Below, piece by piece: positions 25,659 to 35,050 of a stretch of 64,000 nucleotides of DNA. Position 1 is the stretch's first letter; every line of letters begins with the position of its first letter. Origin of the DNA: Flammeovirgaceae bacterium UBA6059 (GTDB lineage Bacteria; Bacteroidota; Bacteroidia; Cytophagales; Cyclobacteriaceae); the NCBI GenBank assembly GCA_002435755.1, contig DIYH01000024.1, positions 62,001 to 126,000 of the forward strand, given 5' to 3'. The notes under the pieces were generated by a model. The model was given only the letters and a program-made list of their open reading frames with translations. It was not told the DNA's origin and did not search any database. The position numbers and the translations under genes were made by a program.

Positions 25659-28600
25659 CTACCGCAAAATGTATAATTTCCCGAAATCCCGGTTAAAGGC
25701 ATTGTCTGCAGCTGTGGCTCTTCTGTCAATGGCTTGTCCATTTTGCCTAATGATTACCCGGTAGAGATAAACCCCGTTAGCCAGTTGATCTCCAAACTCA
25801 TCTGTGCCATCCCATGCAAAATCCGTAATATTATTACCAATATTGATGGGGCCAATTTCATCTTGTGTGATTTCCCGTACCACACGACCAGTCACGGTCA
25901 TTATTTGAATTTTAAGTTGATCTGGGATATCACTTCCAGTCAGCGTAAAGACAAACCTTGTACTCGTCGAAAATGGGTTAGGGTAAGGATAGAAATGTGT
26001 AACCGTAGACTCATTGACAACTTCGAAGTTGATTTCGTAAGGTTGTATGCCTGACTGATTGCCAGCGGCATCAGTGGCTTGCACTCTCAACCCATAAAGT
26101 CCGTCTTCTAACGTCGCAGGTTGGTATTCAACACTAAAGTCTCGGTCTTCACTTGCTGGCTGCCAGGCGACTTCCTGATCATTGAGGTTTACCCGTTCAA
26201 ATCCACACCCATCACACGGCCTTTTCAAAAACAGGTTGACCCCAGCCGTATCTACTTTTAGTGAAAGTGGGTTATCGTCTCTTACCAGAATAGTGATCCG
26301 AGGGCTTGGGGACACGATATCTCCGTCCATGATATACACACCATCGAAAGCCACATCCAGCACAGGATTACGCTTGTCAGTGGCCACAGTTAGGTAATCG
26401 GGAATGACGTATTGATTGTTGCCGGTATACAATTCAAGCCCTGTTCGCGGTAGCGCTTTGACACTCAAATTACTTGTGCCCTGGTAACCCAGTGTATTGA
26501 AAGTAAAAGGAATCGTAACCGAGTCACCAGGCGTAGGGGAAGCGACGATGAGGTTCTCACTGATCACAGACTGATCAGCCACATTTTGAAGTGTAATATC
26601 AACTTCGAGGGAATCAGTGTAGGGTGTATTTGAGATATTGAAATAACCAAAAGCTGTGTTTAGGACTTCACCTTCTTCGAGGTTAGCTGATTGCACAGTT
26701 GGACTGAGCAGTATGCCTTCGGGAGGCGTTTGATATGTCACTATCCAGGATTGCAGCTGGGCTGCCTCAAAGTTTTCTCGGTCCTCCGTTGACAACTCCA
26801 GCTGGATAAAGGGGTACGTATCCGCATCGATAAATGCCAGTGATCGTTCAGGGACTATGTTATCACTCAGAAGGCTCACCTCCTGTCCATTGCTGTTGAT
26901 ACCATAGACTGTCATCCTGGAGTTCAGCCCTTGGTTTGTGACATTATTGTAGAGGATGTCCCAATCCGTGGCTGGTCCTATGAGCGTACTCCTAACTGTT
27001 CCGGAAGTGAACTTACCACTGATCGGCTCCTCCATGTTAATGATTTGTTGTTTCGTATTTATCGTACTGCCGTTAGAAACCACGACTATTGCTCTATCAG
27101 GGAGTGATCCCTTCTGTCCAAGGGCAATGAATGGACTGCCCGGTTCCAGGTTTCTAAAGAGGTCAGGAGTAATGCCCAGTTCCGTAACTGCGGCTAGTAC
27201 CTGGTCATCCCATCTCTGATAATCAACGGTACCGATAGAATACATCAAGGCATACTCACCTTCATTTAGGTTATCTACAAATCGGTTGATATATCTGGGA
27301 CCACCATTCGCTTGGTTGGGATTGTAAATGTCATTATCTGTGAAGTTAAAAATAACCTGAGGTACACGGCCACAAACCAAATCATTAAATACATCAATTC
27401 TACTAAACTCCAGCACCTTATAAGGTGCTGTGGATTGTAGGTCAAAGCCCATCATATTTACGGTGTTGTCACGACAGAACATTGTATCAATATTAGGTGA
27501 ACTACGCACCATATAGTTGAGTCCGTTGACTAGCAACCTTATGTCATCTACGGTAACTCCGTTAGCCTGGCTGCCATGAGTGATAACAGAGATTTGAGAG
27601 GTGATTTCTTCAAAGGACCATTTTCGACCAGCAAAGTCCCGAACCAGACCGTTAGTACTCAATTCTCTAAATTGGTCATTGTGGCTTGCTGCCCATCCTG
27701 GGTTAGTTTCAGGTAGGTAAGTAAAGGAGCTGACCACAGGTGTATTGGACTCCCCAGGGTTAGCATTAGAAAAACTACTACGCCAGTATACAACCGTGCT
27801 GTCGGCCAGGGTGGAGAGGTCCGCCGTGACTGTAATGAAAGCATTGCCCTCGGTGTTGGAAGAGGTATAGTAGGGACTGTTGAAACTAGCAATCGTATCA
27901 ATCTCGACCGTAAAAGAACGACGTGGCTCCAATGGATTTGATGACTGGACCAATAGATTGACAGTAGATTCAGATACAATACCAAAATCCACAGGGAAGA
28001 GGTTGGTTGTGCTGCCACCACTAATAAATACTTCCGTTTTTACCGTATTGTTGTTTTCGTCTATCTCATCGATCTTGTTGTTAGGATCTAGTATGATCTC
28101 AAAGCCATTGTTGCCATTATTGACCTGGTCGGGATCATTGTACAAGGTGATGAATACATCATTTTCTCTTCTCACCGCAGGCACTTCCTGTACCACACCC
28201 GGTACACTTGTACCGATGCTCAAAGTACGATTGACCAGTATCTCCAGATCATCAGGTTCATACTTACCGTAGTTGATGATAGGTAGCTTTATCTGAAATG
28301 AGTCAGCATTGGATGTCAATTGATTGCCATCAAAGGTCTCCAATGCTATACCAATCTCTTTGATCGTGTAATCTGGTTGTTGAGTACCGAATATTGTGAC
28401 GGCAGGGTCTCCCAGTAAGATGAACTGTTCGACTTGTGAAATGCTGGCCTCTGACATTCCATAAGTATCAAAATAGCGTCTGCTTACCTCCATAGCTGTC
28501 TCACCTAGCGACCTTCCAAAAAAATCATCATCGGAAAATGAGACTTCATAAAAAAGCTGTGTGTACCTTCTTAGGTTAGAGGAAAAAGCCTGCTTACTAT

Positions 28601-30692
28601 GGGCCATGAAGGCGATCGCTCCTTTGTCAGCGGTAGCCACCCAGTCTTCTCCAAAACCACGTTCGTCATCGTAAACATTCCCTGCGTTGCATCCATTGAC
28701 TAAGATGACCGGATAGCGGCCAGCATTTTCATAACCAAATGCAGGATCAGAAGCAAAACCAATGTCAATGTCTGTGGCACTCGTACCCGAATGACCAAAA
28801 AAAGTGATCAAGCCTTTACCCTCATTTACCTCACCGGTGATGTTGAGGATCTCAACCGCTTGGGTAGTTTCTTTCGATTGAGTTACTACACTACCTCCTA
28901 GAAGCTCGTTGACTGCTATTTCCTCAAATTCTGAAACATATTGCCTAAACTGGATCTGCTCAGAAAGATTTTGACCGCCGCTCAGATGGACAATGTCCTT
29001 GCGCCATAGTTCGTCAAAAGCAGTAGACTCTATTTCTTTTACCTTGTTAAGATAGTTCTCCACCTCCTGGGGGTTACGTGCATTAAGTCGACCTATCGGT
29101 AAATCCGGATGGTTTGTAGAGGAGGTAATACCAGATACGAAGGGCAGATCACCACCTGGATATCCATATGTTGGAATGAAATTGATTAGACTGGTGTCAG
29201 AAGGATCAAGACGATAATAGTTGAGATTGACAGATGTACCTTTTCCTATCAGGAGTAGGAACTGAGGGTTTCCGTTTTCCAAGAAATAGCGAACAAGATT
29301 CTTAATAGCCTGAGGAGTGGGTTGGCCGTATCCAAATTGATCAAAAACCTCATCTATGTCCAGTTGAAGGACATTGTAACTACCTCCTTCCGCAGAAGCC
29401 CGATATTCAGCATAAGCTTCGACTGGGTCTGAGGTACCGGTAGTAGGTTGATGAAGGTCGCTGTGTGAAATGATGTAGTAATCAAATCCAGCATCTACAC
29501 GATTAAACTGAACTGGTTTGATAGAAGAAACTTGTCTGATCTCATTAGTAACTAATAATGTGGTAGATGAGGATGTATTCCTGATCACTGCACTGATCGA
29601 AGTTCCCGAGCTATTATAGCCTACTGAAACAGGATTGTCCTGGTTTGTAACATCGTATAAGACTAAGCCAGAGGGAGTATTCGACACATTGATGAAAGAT
29701 CGACCAGAGCTGTTGGGTATCAATCTGAGGACTTCCGTAGGTGCCCCACCCATATCGAACGACTTGGGATAGTTCAACTGGGCATATGAAACAGAAACAC
29801 GGTCTGCTGCTCCATTAAGCCCTCTGGCAGTGGAACGAACTACAAGCTGACCTGATGCTGATATGTCTGACCATTGCAAATCAGCTTCGAAAAAATAGGA
29901 GTTGTCCTGAACCCATTGAATATTGTCAAGCGGGCGCAATTGGTTGGTGCTGGGGCCAACAGATATTTCGACGATATGCTCATTGTTGTTTCGGCCTTGG
30001 TAGAGCATCTCAAGCCTCGGATTGCCACTGGACATAGCGCCGCTCACCAGCCCCTCAAACTGAACATTGAAGCTGTTATTTCTCGTAAATGACGTACCTG
30101 TCCATCCTTCACCATAATCATATTCTGAGATCAATATTTGATTGGCGGGAGGGTAGCTTCTTCCTTCATGATATTGGTTAGTGTAGAGCTGCCTGACTAC
30201 TGCATTCTGATAAGACTCAGCTGGAATGTTGGTGACATTGTTCTCAATGTAGGAAGCCCTCCTTCTTCCATTGTTGCTGGTGAGGCTCCAAGTCAGAAAA
30301 TAGCTACTACTGTCTGAGAAAAGGCTGTAGTAGGGATGCGGCTGTGCGTCTGGGGTTCGGTAGAGCTCTGTCTCTGATGCTCCTGTGTTTCTACTACCGT
30401 AAAACTCCAGGTAGTCGGCCTGATCGAAGATGCCATCAGCCTGTCCCTGAACATGGATAGCTTGTTCTACACCGTTGTGATAAAGGCTAATGCTACGAGG
30501 GTCAATTGAGCTGGTAGGTACACCCGCATTTGTCAACTCTTGCCTGGAGATTCTATAGATTCCATCCTGAGCAACTTTGATCTTAAAATAGGTCTGGTTA
30601 TAGTCAATCCAGTCATTGGCGCCCTGCCCCGAGCCAAACATGGGCAAGGTGAAAAGTGCTATTGTGAGCAACCATTTGATCTGTCTATTCAT
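25659..30692 (-). CDS. porU: Type IX secretion system sortase PorU
   Basis: C25-family (gingipain-like) cysteine peptidase that acts at the cell surface to remove the C-terminal signal of T9SS cargo and attach it. Start taken at ATG 30692 (MNRQIKWLLTIALFTLPMFG signal peptide), 8 nt inside porV; upstream in-frame ATGs lie within porV. The product has 1677 residues. The catalytic dyad is His634 in FFGHSGTSA and Cys668 in LVNGCNAGN. The end has a CTD-like module (FYPYPNPFSTSTRF ... GVYLYRVII). It is clearly longer than the P. gingivalis enzyme (about 1150), with extra beta-rich domains between the catalytic part and the C-terminus. It carries two copies of the CTACCGC word, one at its stop codon. 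Confidence 0.94.
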   Translation of the reverse strand: MNRQIKWLLTIALFTLPMFGSGQGANDWIDYNQTYFKIKVAQDGIYRISRQELTNAGVPTSSIDPRSISLYHNGVEQAIHVQGQADGIFDQADYLEFYGSRNTGASETELYRTPDAQPHPYYSLFSDSSSYFLTWSLTSNNGRRRASYIENNVTNIPAESYQNAVVRQLYTNQYHEGRSYPPANQILISEYDYGEGWTGTSFTRNNSFNVQFEGLVSGAMSSGNPRLEMLYQGRNNNEHIVEISVGPSTNQLRPLDNIQWVQDNSYFFEADLQWSDISASGQLVVRSTARGLNGAADRVSVSYAQLNYPKSFDMGGAPTEVLRLIPNSSGRSFINVSNTPSGLVLYDVTNQDNPVSVGYNSSGTSISAVIRNTSSSTTLLVTNEIRQVSSIKPVQFNRVDAGFDYYIISHSDLHQPTTGTSDPVEAYAEYRASAEGGSYNVLQLDIDEVFDQFGYGQPTPQAIKNLVRYFLENGNPQFLLLIGKGTSVNLNYYRLDPSDTSLINFIPTYGYPGGDLPFVSGITSSTNHPDLPIGRLNARNPQEVENYLNKVKEIESTAFDELWRKDIVHLSGGQNLSEQIQFRQYVSEFEEIAVNELLGGSVVTQSKETTQAVEILNITGEVNEGKGLITFFGHSGTSATDIDIGFASDPAFGYENAGRYPVILVNGCNAGNVYDDERGFGEDWVATADKGAIAFMAHSKQAFSSNLRRYTQLFYEVSFSDDDFFGRSLGETAMEVSRRYFDTYGMSEASISQVEQFILLGDPAVTIFGTQQPDYTIKEIGIALETFDGNQLTSNADSFQIKLPIINYGKYEPDDLEILVNRTLSIGTSVPGVVQEVPAVRRENDVFITLYNDPDQVNNGNNGFEIILDPNNKIDEIDENNNTVKTEVFISGGSTTNLFPVDFGIVSESTVNLLVQSSNPLEPRRSFTVEIDTIASFNSPYYTSSNTEGNAFITVTADLSTLADSTVVYWRSSFSNANPGESNTPVVSSFTYLPETNPGWAASHNDQFRELSTNGLVRDFAGRKWSFEEITSQISVITHGSQANGVTVDDIRLLVNGLNYMVRSSPNIDTMFCRDNTVNMMGFDLQSTAPYKVLEFSRIDVFNDLVCGRVPQVIFNFTDNDIYNPNQANGGPRYINRFVDNLNEGEYALMYSIGTVDYQRWDDQVLAAVTELGITPDLFRNLEPGSPFIALGQKGSLPDRAIVVVSNGSTINTKQQIINMEEPISGKFTSGTVRSTLIGPATDWDILYNNVTNQGLNSRMTVYGINSNGQEVSLLSDNIVPERSLAFIDADTYPFIQLELSTEDRENFEAAQLQSWIVTYQTPPEGILLSPTVQSANLEEGEVLNTAFGYFNISNTPYTDSLEVDITLQNVADQSVISENLIVASPTPGDSVTIPFTFNTLGYQGTSNLSVKALPRTGLELYTGNNQYVIPDYLTVATDKRNPVLDVAFDGVYIMDGDIVSPSPRITILVRDDNPLSLKVDTAGVNLFLKRPCDGCGFERVNLNDQEVAWQPASEDRDFSVEYQPATLEDGLYGLRVQATDAAGNQSGIQPYEINFEVVNESTVTHFYPYPNPFSTSTRFVFTLTGSDIPDQLKIQIMTVTGRVVREITQDEIGPINIGNNITDFAWDGTDEFGDQLANGVYLYRVIIRQNGQAIDRRATAADNAFNRDFGKLYILR

Positions 30693-31767
30693 CACCGCCT
30701 TTGTTGAAACCTGCTTTGATAGAGAATACATGAGAATATAACGATTCGGCATTGTCACCAATGTCAGTAAGTGCATAGTCGATCATCACAGCACCGAGTC
30801 TCAACCCCAGACCAAAGTTCGGTCTAAAACTGCTGTAGGTAGATTGATCAAAGTCTTTGATTTGCTGAAACTGATCAATGCCACCTCTGAGGTATATCTT
30901 ATCAGTGTAATCTATCTCAACACCAAGCCTTGGATCTATAGAGGCGAAGCTTGACTTGATCAGTGTATTACGCTGGCCATCAAAGGTAATCTCAGCATCC
31001 ATTGAAGCCAATAGTCCAAAAGGCCCTGGCAGATCAAAGTTTCGTCCAACGCCAAGGACCATTCGCGGTAGCGTGATCTCTACGGAGTTTTGAGGTATCT
31101 CGTTACCCGTGAGATTATACACATCACTGAGCAGTTCCGCATTATGACTCCACGCATTAAATGTACTTGTCACATCCCGCAGGACCAAGCCAAAGTTCCA
31201 CTGATCAAGCCGCTTGTTTATACCCAGATCAAAACCGAAACCCCAAGCGGTAGCAAAATCACCCGCTGTTCGGTGAATGACCTTAACATTGCCGCCTACA
31301 TCTACGCCTCCTAAAATAGATAACTCCCTGGCGTAGGAGAGTAAAAACGCGTAATCAGCAGCTGAAAAGAATCGAATGTTGCCGTAGTTGATAGCACCAT
31401 TGGCATCAAAAAGGAACCTCGTGTCAGGAATACTGTCCACCGCAAATCTGATTAATGATATGCCTAGATGTGATTCATCATCTATTGGAGTAGTGAATGC
31501 CAGATAATCATAATCTGCAATACCCGCAAAATACTCCGCGTGCATAAATGCACCTTCATAGGTAGAGGGCGATTGTCTGAGTCCGGCAGGATTCCAATAC
31601 CCGGCTGTGACATCTGCGGCTATGGCTACCTGAGTATTGGCCATGCCCAATGCGCGTGCTCCAACACCAATAGCGAGAAATTCATTGCTATGTTTTGGAG
31701 CTGAAGACTGAGCCAGCAAGAGCTGAGGGACAAGTATCAATAGGATTACAACGCGCAGAATCATCAT
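30685..31767 (-). CDS. porV: Type IX secretion outer membrane protein PorV
   Basis: A 360-residue FadL-like outer membrane beta-barrel that shuttles T9SS cargo from the translocon to PorU. Signal peptide MMILRVVILLILVPQLLLAQ; mature start has the family pattern NEFLAIGVGARALGMANTQV and DVTAGYWNPAGLRQ. Many alternating strands follow and the last (FSIKAGFNKG) fits a barrel end. Its stop overlaps the porU start (ATGAATAG), giving a coupled porV-porU unit. PorQ is the closest alternative name, but the porU neighbourhood favours PorV. It has a copy of GCTACCGCGAA (31062-31072). Confidence 0.93.
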   Translation of the reverse strand: MMILRVVILLILVPQLLLAQSSAPKHSNEFLAIGVGARALGMANTQVAIAADVTAGYWNPAGLRQSPSTYEGAFMHAEYFAGIADYDYLAFTTPIDDESHLGISLIRFAVDSIPDTRFLFDANGAINYGNIRFFSAADYAFLLSYARELSILGGVDVGGNVKVIHRTAGDFATAWGFGFDLGINKRLDQWNFGLVLRDVTSTFNAWSHNAELLSDVYNLTGNEIPQNSVEITLPRMVLGVGRNFDLPGPFGLLASMDAEITFDGQRNTLIKSSFASIDPRLGVEIDYTDKIYLRGGIDQFQQIKDFDQSTYSSFRPNFGLGLRLGAVMIDYALTDIGDNAESLYSHVFSIKAGFNKGGDE

Positions 31768-31956
31768 CTTCTTGCTAAACTCAAATATATGCTTTAGTGA
31801 AGTAGATTAAAATCATTGAGAGAGGCAAAAATGGTGAATGGGATGAAAGGTCCACTGCCTAACAAAGCTAGCTAAATCATACCATTTATATAACTATTAG
31901 AATATTTTATTGCATTTAGTATGCAAAATGAAGGGTTAGGTAATATTTTTTACTTG

Positions 31957-31977
31957 GTACTTGGCTTTGCAAGGTAC
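31957..31977. promoter_or_regulatory. Palindromic operator candidate before padR
   Basis: An imperfect inverted repeat with 9-nt arms GTACTTGGC and GCAAGGTAC around a TTT centre (7 of 9 positions pair). It is 50 nt upstream of the padR start and lies in the divergent gap with porV. PadR-family repressors bind such palindromes, usually at their own promoter, so autoregulation of the padR/PspC operon is a reasonable inference. Effects on porV cannot be excluded. Confidence 0.5.
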
Positions 31978-32026
31978 TTTTCCGTATACATTACGCAAAG
32001 GTCAAAACTAACTTAAAGAATGAGTG

Positions 32027-32374
32027 ATGAAGATTGAGAATACACAGGTGCAGATGCGGAAGGGAATTCTCGAATTCTGCATCCTCCATATCATCTCCCG
32101 CGGAGAAGTGTATGCTTCAGATATGCTGGAAGAGCTTACATCAGCAAAAATTATGGTGGTGGAGGGTACATTATATCCATTATTGACAAGATTGCGAAAG
32201 GCTGGTTTGGTAGACTATAAGTGGGTAGAGTCCAACTCAGGGCCACCACGCAAGTACTATACACTTACTGTAGAGGGCAGTGACTTTCTTAGTAAGCTCA
32301 ATAGTACTTGGACGGAGCTTTACGATTCGACCAATCTGATCATCAACAACACTAACGGCAAAAAATCATCATGA
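32027..32374 (+). CDS. PadR-family transcriptional regulator
   Basis: A 115-residue winged-helix regulator. A GTG at 32024 directly precedes ATG 32027; the ATG is preferred. The PadR core is typical: QMRKGILEFCILHIISRGEV, the recognition region VVEGTLYPLLTRLRKAGLV, and the wing SGPPRKYYTLTVEG, with a short dimerising C-terminal helix. It overlaps the PspC-domain gene by ATGA, the usual Bacteroidota pairing, and probably represses this operon through the palindrome at 31957-31977. The inducing signal is unknown; envelope or lipid stress is a common suggestion for such pairs. Confidence 0.93.
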   Translation: MKIENTQVQMRKGILEFCILHIISRGEVYASDMLEELTSAKIMVVEGTLYPLLTRLRKAGLVDYKWVESNSGPPRKYYTLTVEGSDFLSKLNSTWTELYDSTNLIINNTNGKKSS

Positions 32375-34827
32375 AAAAGAATATAAGTATCAACATAAGC
32401 GGCATCATATTCCATGTAGAGGAAGATGGCTATGAGAGGCTGCAAAACTACCTCGAGTCGATAGGTAGGTACTTTTCCACTTTTGAAGACAACAAGGAAA
32501 TCGTAGCAGACATTGAGAACCGTATTGCTGAGATATTTCTCTCTAAGCTCAATGATGGTAAGCAGGTGATCAATGCCGAGGATATTGATGGTCTGATAGC
32601 TACTATGGGTACAATATCGGATTTCGAGGCAATCGAAGAAGAAAGTACATTCACCGAAGAAGCTCACATACCCAAAGAAGAACCGGCTGAAGATACTTCC
32701 TCAGGACAGGAAACCAATACAACAAAAGAACCCAGGCGGCTTTATCGTGATGGTAAGCGTAAAGTATTGGGTGGCGTTTGTGCCGGTATCGCCCACTACT
32801 TCAGCATAGATCCTCTGTGGATCAGACTCCTGTTCATTCTCTTCTTTGTCAACATCTTATTAGGTGGTTTGAGTGGTATTGTTTTCATCGCCTATATCGT
32901 GCTTTGGATTGTAGTTCCGATCAATAACACTCTTGACGAAGATCAGAAGATCAAGAAGATGTTCCGTAATCCGGATCAGCGCGTATTGGGAGGCGTAGCA
33001 GGTGGTATCGCCTCGTACTTTGGCACGGATGTTACATTGATCCGATTGTTGTTTGTGATCTCGATCTTCTTGGGAGGTACCGGCCTCATCCTTTATATCA
33101 TATTATGGATCATCACCCCTGAAGCAAGGAGCATTACTGAAAAAATGCAGATGCAGGGCGAGCCGGTGACCTTGTCAAACATAGAACAGAATGTAAAAAA
33201 AAGTCTCAACGTAAATGAGGGAGAAGAGAATGTCTTTGTCAAGATCCTGCTCTTTCCTTTCCGTGTGATCGCAGCTGTATTTGGTGCAGCAGGTAAGGTG
33301 TTGGGTCCCTTCTTAGCCTTTGTGCTTGAGGCCGTAAGAATACTTGCCGGCATAGTCTTGCTGTTGATTGGTGCCTCGATGATCCTGGCATTGATCTCGC
33401 TCTTGATGGTATCCGTGGGTGTATTCGGAGGCTGGACAGAGTTCATTACCGTTAGTGAGTTCCCGATAGAGCTAATCCAAAATACGATCCCTGTTTATAC
33501 AGCAGTCTTCTTGTTTCTTGGAGCACTTATCCCTGCATTGGTCTTCATCTTTGGCGGGTTGTCGATCATAGCCAAGCGCAGTGTGGTCAACTCATATATG
33601 GCTTGGGCCATTTTCGGCATCTGGATCATATCTCTGATCGGGATCAGTTTTACGCTACCCAGGGTCGTGAAAAGCTGGACGAGAGATGGAGAACATAGAG
33701 AGGAGCAAACTTTTGACTTGAAAGATAAAGTGGTGGTACTTAAGCTTACTGAGACAGGCTATGATGACTATGAAGGGGCCAGCCTTAAACTACGCGGACA
33801 TGCAGACTCTACCTACAGACTGGTTATGAGATATGAAGCACGGGGAGCAAGTCGTCAGGAAGCCGCAATCAACGCGCAAATGGTGACTTATAATGTGGTG
33901 CAGCAAGATTCGCTTTTGTTCTTTGACTCTAACATAGCGTTTAAAGAAGATGCAGTGTTCAGGGCCCAACAGCTTGATCTGACACTCTATATTCCATACG
34001 GAGCGGAGTTTATGATGGATGAAAACCTGCAGTACATCATCAGGAATACTATATACAGAAGTGGATACAGAGTAAGTCAAATGGATGGCAATCGCTGGAC
34101 GATAGATCCAAATGGGATCAAATGCCTGACATGCGATGAAGGTGATGAGGAAGAATACGAAGCTGAGGAGGCTTTCGAATCATTCGATAGGGATGGAGAT
34201 ACACAAAGATTCGATTTTCGCAGTTTCGATGAGATCGAAGCGACCTTCAGGTTCGACCTGGAAGTGATCCAGTCCAATGAATACTCTGTGGTGGCCCAGG
34301 GGCCAAACAATAAAATGAGGAACCTGGAAGCGCGACAGTCTGGTGACAAGATCATGTTCGATTTTGATGAGCGCAACTGGCGTTGGTTTGATAATGATAA
34401 TGATCCAAGGGTCAAGATATTCATAACCTCGCCACGACTGACCGATCTCGATTTGAGCGGAGCTTGCACGGCCAAAGTGAGAGGTTTCAAACAAAACCAG
34501 ATCAATGTGTCCCTCACTGGTGCGTCTGAGGCTGATATGAGTGTGGAATCTGAAAGACTCGTAGCAGATGTGCAGGGTGCTTCTAATCTTAAGCTTTTCG
34601 GTGAAGGTAAAGAGTTGGATGCTGAGTTAACAGGAGCAAGTTCGCTGGAGGCATATGAGTATGAGGTAGACTATGCAGAAATCAGAGCTGCGGGGGCCAG
34701 TAACGCCGAAGTGTATGTCAACAAAGAAATAGATGGTAGAGCCACCGGTATTAGCAATATCAAGTACCGGGGTGATGGTGACATCCAGGGAAATCGTCGC
34801 AATGCCAAGGGCATTAGACGCGGATAG
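32371..34827 (+). CDS. Double-PspC membrane protein with adhesin-head-like C-terminus
   Basis: An 818-residue membrane protein. Residues 1-90 are a cytoplasmic domain (NISINISGIIFHVEEDGYER), 95-120 an acidic linker. Two PspC domains follow at 122-183 (RDGKRKVLGGVCAGIAHYFS) and 196-251 (NPDQRVLGGVAGGIASYFGT), then further helices near 315-350, 375-400 and 405-430. The outer part (about 440-818) ends in a repetitive beta region with LSGACTAKVRGF, LTGASEADMSV, VQGASNLKLF, LTGASSLEAYE, AAGASNAEVYV, ATGISNIKYRG, like the DUF2807 head domain. The design links a cytoplasmic PspC sensor to an exposed solenoid and is probably regulated by the coupled PadR. Confidence 0.9.
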   Translation: MKKNISINISGIIFHVEEDGYERLQNYLESIGRYFSTFEDNKEIVADIENRIAEIFLSKLNDGKQVINAEDIDGLIATMGTISDFEAIEEESTFTEEAHIPKEEPAEDTSSGQETNTTKEPRRLYRDGKRKVLGGVCAGIAHYFSIDPLWIRLLFILFFVNILLGGLSGIVFIAYIVLWIVVPINNTLDEDQKIKKMFRNPDQRVLGGVAGGIASYFGTDVTLIRLLFVISIFLGGTGLILYIILWIITPEARSITEKMQMQGEPVTLSNIEQNVKKSLNVNEGEENVFVKILLFPFRVIAAVFGAAGKVLGPFLAFVLEAVRILAGIVLLLIGASMILALISLLMVSVGVFGGWTEFITVSEFPIELIQNTIPVYTAVFLFLGALIPALVFIFGGLSIIAKRSVVNSYMAWAIFGIWIISLIGISFTLPRVVKSWTRDGEHREEQTFDLKDKVVVLKLTETGYDDYEGASLKLRGHADSTYRLVMRYEARGASRQEAAINAQMVTYNVVQQDSLLFFDSNIAFKEDAVFRAQQLDLTLYIPYGAEFMMDENLQYIIRNTIYRSGYRVSQMDGNRWTIDPNGIKCLTCDEGDEEEYEAEEAFESFDRDGDTQRFDFRSFDEIEATFRFDLEVIQSNEYSVVAQGPNNKMRNLEARQSGDKIMFDFDERNWRWFDNDNDPRVKIFITSPRLTDLDLSGACTAKVRGFKQNQINVSLTGASEADMSVESERLVADVQGASNLKLFGEGKELDAELTGASSLEAYEYEVDYAEIRAAGASNAEVYVNKEIDGRATGISNIKYRGDGDIQGNRRNAKGIRRG

Positions 34828-34851
34828 TTTTATTTCAAGTTCAATTCCGAA

Positions 34852-34879
34852 AAGCTCTGCTTATGGCAGGGCTTTTTCT
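34852..34879 (+). terminator. Rho-independent terminator of the padR-PspC operon
   Basis: Arms AAGCTCTGC and GCAGGGCTT pair over 9 positions (one G-T pair) around a short loop and are followed by a T-rich run with one C. It lies 25 nt after the stop codon. Confidence 0.8.
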
Positions 34880-35050
34880 TTTTCGAAGCTATAGTGGAAA
34901 GACGAGCCTTCTGCTCCCGAACAGGAATTAATCGTGCAAGACTTACAGACTATGCTCATGCAGCCACTAGCTCAATGTTTCAGTCATCAATCAGTCTTGA
35001 TCAGGTAATTGATCATGAAACTAGTTGGTTTTGGCGTTTAGATTGCTGCT

